A stretch of DNA of 52,788 nt. Origin: Bacteroidota bacterium (GTDB lineage Bacteria > Bacteroidota > Bacteroidia > Bacteroidales > VadinHA17). A program made the translations under genes and the position numbers. This document shows, piece by piece, positions 47,448 through 52,788 of the stretch. The DNA lies in the NCBI GenBank assembly GCA_016718875.1, contig JADKBL010000031.1, positions 1 through 52,788 of the forward strand. Direction: 5' to 3'. Under the pieces are notes generated by a model. That model was not told where the DNA came from, did not search any database, and saw nothing but the letters and a program-made list of their open reading frames with translations. How positions within the stretch are numbered: the stretch's first letter is position 1; each line of letters opens with the position of its first letter.

Positions 47448-48845
47448 ATGAGTGAAAAGCAAAGAACTCTTGCAAAAGAGATAAGTCTCACAGGAAAAGG
47501 ATTGCATACAGGGATCAATGTCACAATAACATTTAAGCCGGCACCGGCAAATCATGGATATAAATTCTGCAGGGTTGACCTCCCAGGAAAACCAGTTATA
47601 GATGCTCTTGCCGAGCATGTAACAGATACTTCCAGGGGAACAACACTTGTTCATAATAATGCTTCGGTACAAACAATTGAACATGTACTCGCCGCACTTA
47701 ATGGTCTGCGTGTTGATAATGCCCTGATCGAGATGAATGGTCCGGAAGCTCCTATAATGGGAGGTTCTTCATGGAAATTTGTTGATGCTATTAAAGAGGC
47801 TGGGATTGTTGACTTAAAAGAGGATAGAAATTATTTTATTGTAAAGCAGAAGATAACATATTCGGATGAGGAGCACGGGGTTGACCTTATTGTATATCCT
47901 GACGATCATTTCAGCGTTAATGTACTGATTGATTATAACTCACATATACTTGGTAATCAGTATGCTATTCTTGATACGATTGATGATTTTGAAAAGGAGA
48001 TATCAAGAAGCAGAACATTTGTATTCTTTCATGAGCTTGAACCGCTTTTCAAGATGGGACTAATCAAGGGCGGCGACCTTGATAATGCAATAGTAATTCT
48101 CGAGAAAGAAGTTGACCAGGCTGAAATTGACAGGATCGCGAAACTCTTTAACCGCCCGGGCATCAGCACGCATACTGCAGGTATTCTTAATAATACAGAA
48201 TTGAGATTTCCAAACGAACCTGCACGTCATAAGCTGCTTGATATCATGGGTGACCTTTCACTTGTGGGACATCCTATCAAGGGAAAAGTTGTTGCAACAC
48301 GCCCCGGCCATCTTGCAAATACAAGGCTTGCAAAGATTATGAGGCAGGAGATGAAGAAGGCACTTTCAAAAAAAGATGTCCCTGTTTATGATCCTTCACA
48401 GCCCCCTGTATTTACAGTTGAGGAAATAAAGAAAAGACTCCCGCACAGATTTCCGTTCCTCCTCGTTGACAAAATAATTGCACTCGAAGCGAGCTCTATA
48501 GTCGGTATTAAGAATGTTACTTTCAACGAATCATTCTTTCAGGGACATTTTCCTGAAGAGCCTGTCATGCCTGGCGTTCTTCTTGTTGAGGCACTTGCAC
48601 AAACAGGAGGACTTCTGGTTTTAAGTACAGTGGAAGATCCTGAGAAGTACTCAACCTATTTCCTTAAAATTGACAAGGTAAAGTTCAAAAGTAAAGTGGT
48701 ACCGGGAGATACAGTAATTTTGAAAATGGAACTGACAGATCTGATCAGAAGAGGTATTGTTACAATGTTCGGACAGGCATTTGTTGGTAATAAGCTTGTC
48801 CTTGAAGGTGAACTTACAGCACAGGTAGTAAAAAACAAAATTTAA
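47448..48845 (+). CDS. lpxC: Bifunctional LpxC deacetylase / FabZ dehydratase
   Basis: This 465-residue fusion is typical of Bacteroidetes. The LpxC part (1-310) deacetylates UDP-3-O-acyl-GlcNAc, the committed lipid A step; zinc ligands are in IEHVLAALNG and RHKLLDIMGD, and the late His is in LVGHPIKG. The FabZ part (about 320-465) dehydrates 3-hydroxyacyl-ACP; its motifs are PHRFPFLLVDK and GHFPEEPVMPG, with the catalytic His and Glu. The fusion couples fatty-acid and lipid A supply. The 120-bp upstream gap ends in TACTTTTTTTG, which would match the -7 consensus only if the T-run were shorter, so an own promoter is uncertain. Confidence 0.97.
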   Translation: MSEKQRTLAKEISLTGKGLHTGINVTITFKPAPANHGYKFCRVDLPGKPVIDALAEHVTDTSRGTTLVHNNASVQTIEHVLAALNGLRVDNALIEMNGPEAPIMGGSSWKFVDAIKEAGIVDLKEDRNYFIVKQKITYSDEEHGVDLIVYPDDHFSVNVLIDYNSHILGNQYAILDTIDDFEKEISRSRTFVFFHELEPLFKMGLIKGGDLDNAIVILEKEVDQAEIDRIAKLFNRPGISTHTAGILNNTELRFPNEPARHKLLDIMGDLSLVGHPIKGKVVATRPGHLANTRLAKIMRQEMKKALSKKDVPVYDPSQPPVFTVEEIKKRLPHRFPFLLVDKIIALEASSIVGIKNVTFNESFFQGHFPEEPVMPGVLLVEALAQTGGLLVLSTVEDPEKYSTYFLKIDKVKFKSKVVPGDTVILKMELTDLIRRGIVTMFGQAFVGNKLVLEGELTAQVVKNKI

Positions 48846-48849
48846 TAAG

Positions 48850-49623
48850 ATGATCTCAAATTTAGCTTTTGTCCATCCGGAAGCAAAATTAGGAAAGGAT
48901 GTCAAAATTGATCCGTTCGCATATATCGACAGGAATGTAGAAATAGGTGACGGAACCTGGGTTGGCCCAAATGCAACTGTATTGTATGGTGCCAGGATCG
49001 GTAAAAACTGCAAGATCTTCCCATCAGCTGTTGTATCAGGAATTCCTCAGGATCTTAAATTTGTGGGAGAGGAGAGTACCGCTGAAATCGGAGACAACAC
49101 AACCGTTCGTGAAGGTGTTACCGTAAACAGGGGAACAGCGGCTGTAGGCAAAACTGTAGTTGGGAATAATTGTCTTCTGATGGCTTATGCTCATGTAGGA
49201 CATGATTGTGCCATTGGAGATTATTGTATAATTGGCAACGGATGCGGTCTTGCCGGAGAAGTTAAGGTTCATGACTGGGCAATTCTCAGCGGAGGTACAC
49301 TTGTTCACCAGTTTGCCAGGATAGGCGCCCATGTAATGATAGGCGGCGGTTCAAGGGTAAGGATAGATGTGCCACCTTATGTAAAAGCCGACAGGGAACC
49401 TCTTGCTTATATGGGCCTGAATTCTGTTGGGCTTACAAGGAGAGGATTTGAGAAGGAGACAATAGACGAAATACACAATATCTACAGAGTACTTTTCCAG
49501 AGTGGTTTAAATAACTCTATGGCTCTTCAGAAGGTTGAAGAGGATTTTAAACCTTCAAAGGAAAAGGATTACATAGTTGATTTTATAAAGAACTCTGAAA
49601 GAGGAATAATCAGAGCCAGGTAG
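48850..49623 (+). CDS. lpxA: Acyl-ACP:UDP-N-acetylglucosamine O-acyltransferase
   Basis: LpxA performs the first step of lipid A synthesis, moving a 3-hydroxyacyl chain to UDP-GlcNAc. The 257-residue protein is a hexapeptide-repeat beta-helix (about 1-190) with the catalytic His in AHVGHDC (His118 by the family pattern) and a C-terminal helical domain (195-257). Four bases separate it from lpxC-fabZ, so they are cotranscribed. Confidence 0.97.
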   Translation: MISNLAFVHPEAKLGKDVKIDPFAYIDRNVEIGDGTWVGPNATVLYGARIGKNCKIFPSAVVSGIPQDLKFVGEESTAEIGDNTTVREGVTVNRGTAAVGKTVVGNNCLLMAYAHVGHDCAIGDYCIIGNGCGLAGEVKVHDWAILSGGTLVHQFARIGAHVMIGGGSRVRIDVPPYVKADREPLAYMGLNSVGLTRRGFEKETIDEIHNIYRVLFQSGLNNSMALQKVEEDFKPSKEKDYIVDFIKNSERGIIRAR

Positions 49624-49659
49624 TTACCTGTTAGTTTATAGCTGATTGATAGAAGGAAA

Positions 49660-50691
49660 TTATTTTCCGGATTTCCAGCCCTGTGCAGAGATCTCTACTT
49701 CAGAACCATCATCTCCCACAATATAATTACCTGTACCCCCGGATGTCATATGTCCGATAACCTTTATTGTCTTAAGATTCTCAATCTTATCCAGATTTTC
49801 CAGAGGAAGGGTAAAAAGAAGTTCATAATCCTCCCCTCCGTTAAGGGCAGGTGTCATCGGATCTATATTAAACTCTTCCGCAAGCTTTGAGGTCTCATAA
49901 TCGATAGGGATCTTACTGTAAAAAATCCTGCAACAGGTTCCTGAATGTTTGCATAACTGAAGGAGATCAGAGGCAAGCCCTTCGGTTACATCTATCATCG
50001 ATGAGGGCTTAATCCCCTCAGATTTAAGTTCATTCAGAACATCAGAAGGAAATTCCGGCTTAAGCTGTCTTCCGATAACATATTCATAACCTGAAAGGTC
50101 AGGCTGTATACCTTTCTCTTTTTCAAAAAGTCTTCTTTCTCTCTCGAGTAGCTGGAGCCCCATAAATGCTGCCCCGAAGTCGCCCGTTACACATATAAGC
50201 TCATTAGGTTTTGCGCCGTTTCTCTTAATAATGGTCCCTTTTTCTGCATAACCCGCTGCTGCAACTGATATTGTTAATCCCGTAACAGAACTTGTGGTAT
50301 CTCCACCCGCAAGGTCAACATTATACTTTTTACAGGCCATGTTTATGCCCTCATAGAGTTCTTCCATCTGTTCAACAGAAAATCTTGAACTTATTCCGAC
50401 GGATATAAAAACCTGAGCAGGAGTACCATTCATTGCATAAATATCGGATATGGCTCTGATCACAGCTTTATATCCCAGATGCTTCATGGGAGTGTATATC
50501 AGGTTGAAGTGGATGCCTTCCAGAAATAGATCTGTTGACAGAAGAGTGAGATTTTTTCCGGAATCGATAATTGCAGCATCATCCCCGATCCCGGATATTG
50601 TTGATTTATTGACAGCTTTGAAATCTTTGGTAATATGGTTTATAAGACCATATTTACCATATTCGCTTATAGGTGTTTTATTTTCACTCAT
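49660..50691 (-). CDS. thiL: Thiamine-monophosphate kinase
   Basis: ThiL phosphorylates thiamine monophosphate to thiamine diphosphate. The 343-residue protein matches the AIR-synthase-related fold: IGDDAAII and LLSTDLFLEGIHFNL (Mg and ATP binding), the DIYAMNGTPAQVFISVGIS core, and LAGGDTTSS with the catalytic acidic residue. No TPP riboswitch is seen upstream. The palindromic repeat copy B lies immediately upstream. Confidence 0.95.
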   Translation of the reverse strand: MSENKTPISEYGKYGLINHITKDFKAVNKSTISGIGDDAAIIDSGKNLTLLSTDLFLEGIHFNLIYTPMKHLGYKAVIRAISDIYAMNGTPAQVFISVGISSRFSVEQMEELYEGINMACKKYNVDLAGGDTTSSVTGLTISVAAAGYAEKGTIIKRNGAKPNELICVTGDFGAAFMGLQLLERERRLFEKEKGIQPDLSGYEYVIGRQLKPEFPSDVLNELKSEGIKPSSMIDVTEGLASDLLQLCKHSGTCCRIFYSKIPIDYETSKLAEEFNIDPMTPALNGGEDYELLFTLPLENLDKIENLKTIKVIGHMTSGGTGNYIVGDDGSEVEISAQGWKSGK

Positions 50692-50703
50692 ATTATACTT
50701 TTA

Positions 50704-50778
50704 AATCTGCGAAAATCTGCGCGATCTGCGGGCAAAACAATTAAAATTTCCCGCAGATCGCGCTGATGGTCGCAGATT
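50704..50778. repeat. Palindromic intergenic repeat, copy B
   Basis: This has the same design and words as copy A (25599-25675): AATCTGCG, AATCTGCGCG and ATCTGCGGG on the left, and CCCGCAGATCGCGC, GATGG and TCGCAGATT on the right, around an AT-rich centre of about 20 bp. It fills the gap between thiL and the YccF gene. The arms pair over about 25 bp with mismatches. Confidence 0.7.
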
Positions 50779-50787
50779 ATTATGATG

Positions 50788-51162
50788 TTATATATTTACA
50801 ATATCTCTTCCGAAGGGGCTCAAAGCAATAGCTGTGAGTTTAAAATGCTGAAGTCCGAAAGGGATTCCAATTATGGTTATGCAGAGTATGGCCCCGAAAA
50901 CAAAATGTGTTATTGCAATCCATAAGCCACCGCAGAGGAGCCATAGTATATTCATCAGGATGTAGAGACATCCGGATGCCCTCGACTGCACCCTTGTTTC
51001 CCTGCCGAAAGGCCAGATAGCCATAGCGGACATTTTAAGCGTCTGTATCCCGAAAGGAATTCCCACAATTGTGATCATAAGCAGGATACTGCCAATAAAA
51101 TATTCAATGGCAATTATTATGCCCCCGAATATCAGCCATACAAGATTCCCGAGGATATTCAT
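50788..51162 (-). CDS. YccF-family inner-membrane protein
   Basis: This 124-residue protein consists of two YccF domains in tandem, each with a tryptophan-glycine start (NLVWLIFGG; NILWLLCGG), a hydrophobic segment ending in TIVGIPFG or TIIGIPFG, and a PFGR end. Four membrane helices are predicted. Function is unknown; the family is widespread. It follows the DUF4139 gene by 17 bp and probably shares its transcript. Confidence 0.88.
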   Translation of the reverse strand: MNILGNLVWLIFGGIIIAIEYFIGSILLMITIVGIPFGIQTLKMSAMAIWPFGRETRVQSRASGCLYILMNILWLLCGGLWIAITHFVFGAILCITIIGIPFGLQHFKLTAIALSPFGRDIVNI

Positions 51163-51179
51163 ATATAATGGTTTAACTG

Positions 51180-52788
51180 TTATTCAAGAATAATGTTTTT
51201 GTCTTTCGGATATTTTACCGAGTAAGAAAGAATAATCTGCTTCGACTCCTGTGGTTTCATTTCAAGATCCCATTTTATTTCGCCGGTCTGGATGTTTATC
51301 CTTCCGCCTGACAGTTCAACAGCTTCAACTGTTATCCCGCTGTTTGATGAAACAGGTATCTGGTCGTATAAGGTAATCATGATGCCGGTTGACTTGTTAT
51401 TCCTAACAGTAAGAAGAAATGAATAGTTCTCAGTCTTGTTGGCACCAATTACCTTTTTACTTGTGAAGTCCTGTCTCTTTTCACGTTTAACCAGAATGCT
51501 GTTATCAGTTCCAAGAGAAAGAGTTAAAGTATCAGTGAGCTGATTAACATTGAGATTGGATTTGCCTACATAAGAGTTCTCGAAGTAGAGGATAGCCTCT
51601 CCTGACTGAAGGCTGAGTTTTGACCAATCGGTTATATTGGCAGTTAAATAGGCGTACTGTGAGAGTTTGGGCAGGGTAATGTATTTGTATTCAGCGGGTG
51701 CAGTGAGCCTTTGGATCTCAACAGTTTGAACTTTGCCATCGGAGGGTACACAATAAGGGATTGCAACATCAAATGTTATTGTTGTTTCTCCGGTCTGTTT
51801 CATAACTGCGACAGGAGCCGCCTCCATAGTAACTGCTTCTTCTTTCATCATCATAACTTCTGCTGCAGCGGGTGCAGCATCTCTCGCAACTCCTGCTGAT
51901 TTTGCCTGTCTCATTACCGGGACAGGGAAATAGTAATCAACAAACCAAGGATACAATACTGGAATATCTCCGGAAATCCATGGAGTAGCATTCGAAAAGC
52001 TCAGTTTCACATCCTTCCATGGAACACCTGAGTTCTGATAGACATTAGCCTTGTAAAAGATTGTGACGGGATTTTTTATGTCATTTACCCGTATGTCGTA
52101 TGAGGGATACCATCCTGAATTCATAACCACATAACTGCATGTCAGTTTACCCGTTAACTGTTTTTCTGATGTAACGGTTAAATGAATCTCTCCGGATGGT
52201 AGATTTTGTTTACCAAGTTTATCTGATATCTGCTGCTGCAGTGCTGATATCTGCTTTTCATAATCCTTAATTAGCCTGGTTTTTTTCAGAACGGAGGTTG
52301 TAACCTGATCCATATTGCTGGTATACAGCTCCATAACGCTTTTTAACTGCTCCACTGAGAAAGTTGTTTCTTTTACAAGAATCGCCCTGTTTGCAACAAG
52401 AAAAGCCTCTTTTTCCTTAAGAACTGTAATCGCAGCTTTTTCGTCTTCAACCTTCAGTTGTAAAGCTTCAAACTGTCCCCTGAGTGTTTTTATCTCAGAT
52501 GATTCCTCAAGATTCTGAAGATAGTTGTTCTGATGATTTACAGAGAGTATTGTGAAATCACCAAATCCCTTTACCTGAACACTTTGAGGATCAATATAGG
52601 GTGAAAGTGATGTAAACTTCAGGACTGTTTTCCCGGGAGCAATATTAACAGACGTTTCATGATCAATCTGTGCCCTGTCGGGAAAGACCGTAACATGTTT
52701 GATTTCAGCCTTTATCTCCTTTTCACTCTGTGCCTTGACCGAGGGAAGTGCCATTATTATGGCTGACAAAATGATAATAGTCCGTTTC
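51180..52788 (-). CDS. DUF4139 / MuiA-like exported protein (5' end cut by the window)
   Basis: The visible 535 codons run to the window edge. The N-terminus is the end of a signal peptide (KRTIIILSAIIMALPSVKAQ), so the true start lies a few bases outside; the in-frame TTG at 52769 is not needed as a start. An N-terminal DUF4140 domain (VTVFPDRAQIDHE) is followed by a coiled coil (about 90-190) and the DUF4139 beta domain (ASYDIRVND-like YPSYDIRVND, WKDVKLSFSNATPWISGDIP, EKRQDFTSKKVIGANKTENY). This is the layout of the mucoidy-inhibitor MuiA family, whose function is not established. An Ala/Met/Glu-rich segment lies near residue 300. Confidence 0.85.
   Translation of the reverse strand, partial: KRTIIILSAIIMALPSVKAQSEKEIKAEIKHVTVFPDRAQIDHETSVNIAPGKTVLKFTSLSPYIDPQSVQVKGFGDFTILSVNHQNNYLQNLEESSEIKTLRGQFEALQLKVEDEKAAITVLKEKEAFLVANRAILVKETTFSVEQLKSVMELYTSNMDQVTTSVLKKTRLIKDYEKQISALQQQISDKLGKQNLPSGEIHLTVTSEKQLTGKLTCSYVVMNSGWYPSYDIRVNDIKNPVTIFYKANVYQNSGVPWKDVKLSFSNATPWISGDIPVLYPWFVDYYFPVPVMRQAKSAGVARDAAPAAAEVMMMKEEAVTMEAAPVAVMKQTGETTITFDVAIPYCVPSDGKVQTVEIQRLTAPAEYKYITLPKLSQYAYLTANITDWSKLSLQSGEAILYFENSYVGKSNLNVNQLTDTLTLSLGTDNSILVKREKRQDFTSKKVIGANKTENYSFLLTVRNNKSTGIMITLYDQIPVSSNSGITVEAVELSGGRINIQTGEIKWDLEMKPQESKQIILSYSVKYPKDKNIILE

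Noticed and set aside
47376..47684. A Cys-rich 102-codon minus-strand frame over the start of lpxC
   Set aside because: It lies antisense to a strongly conserved gene and has no recognisable features; its Cys codons mirror the complementary strand.
49660..50780. TPP riboswitch upstream of thiL
   Set aside because: The upstream gap contains only the palindromic repeat; the conserved thi-box elements were not found.

Overview
The window looks like a chromosomal segment of a Bacteroidetes (Bacteroidota) bacterium, probably an uncultured Bacteroidales or Marinilabiliales relative. Several things point this way. It carries sprA (outer-membrane translocon of the type IX secretion system) in the order ruvA-sprA-gcvH, a fused lpxC-fabZ, a futalosine-pathway gene (mqnC), a tandem-YccF protein, and several good matches to the Bacteroidetes promoter consensus TTTG-N19-TAnnTTTG. 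This assignment rests on recognised families and synteny; no search was run.

Layout. Positions 1-3341 hold the remains of an export operon: two ABC-2 permeases and a small outer-membrane barrel. Each is broken by indels, several of them clearly single-base and in homopolymers. Positions 3405-3974 hold a serine-recombinase 3' remnant, a cluster of hairpins and an initiator tRNA (minus strand). From 4129 to 9449 come a class II superoxide-reductase-like protein, an M23 peptidase, dxr, rseP, tatA and (minus) mqnC. From 9542 to 20653 a plus-strand run encodes an M17 aminopeptidase, pdxA, ruvA, sprA (one frameshift) and gcvH. A bidirectional terminator separates gcvH from the convergent rimP-nusA-infB operon (25419-20648), which has a clear promoter and a leader hairpin. 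Positions 25.7-29.0 kb hold a PflX-like radical SAM protein, a DUF3795 protein and a CPA2 antiporter.

The standout is a seven-gene minus-strand operon at 44808-29150. In order it encodes an ABC ATPase, a 1153-residue ABC-2 permease fused to an M1-peptidase-like ectodomain and a golvesin-like domain, a TolC-type outer-membrane factor, a lipoprotein membrane-fusion protein, an RND pump, a 1587-residue RND pump fused through extra membrane helices to a complete ABC ATPase domain, and a small ABC-2 permease. Both ABC ATPases are paralogous, including their C-terminal tails. The operon therefore reads as one envelope export machine powered by both the proton gradient and ATP. It is the best candidate here for an under-described system.

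Divergent from it at 45020-49623 are an HD-domain phosphohydrolase and lpxD, lpxC-fabZ and lpxA (lipid A synthesis). The right end (minus) carries thiL, a YccF-family membrane protein and a DUF4139/MuiA-like exported protein cut by the window edge. Two copies of one palindromic intergenic repeat (25599-25675, 50704-50778) and a different hairpin doublet (8283-8348) are also present. Apparent one-base indels in the left 3.3 kb, in sprA and at the infB stop raise the question of residual homopolymer errors in the assembly.
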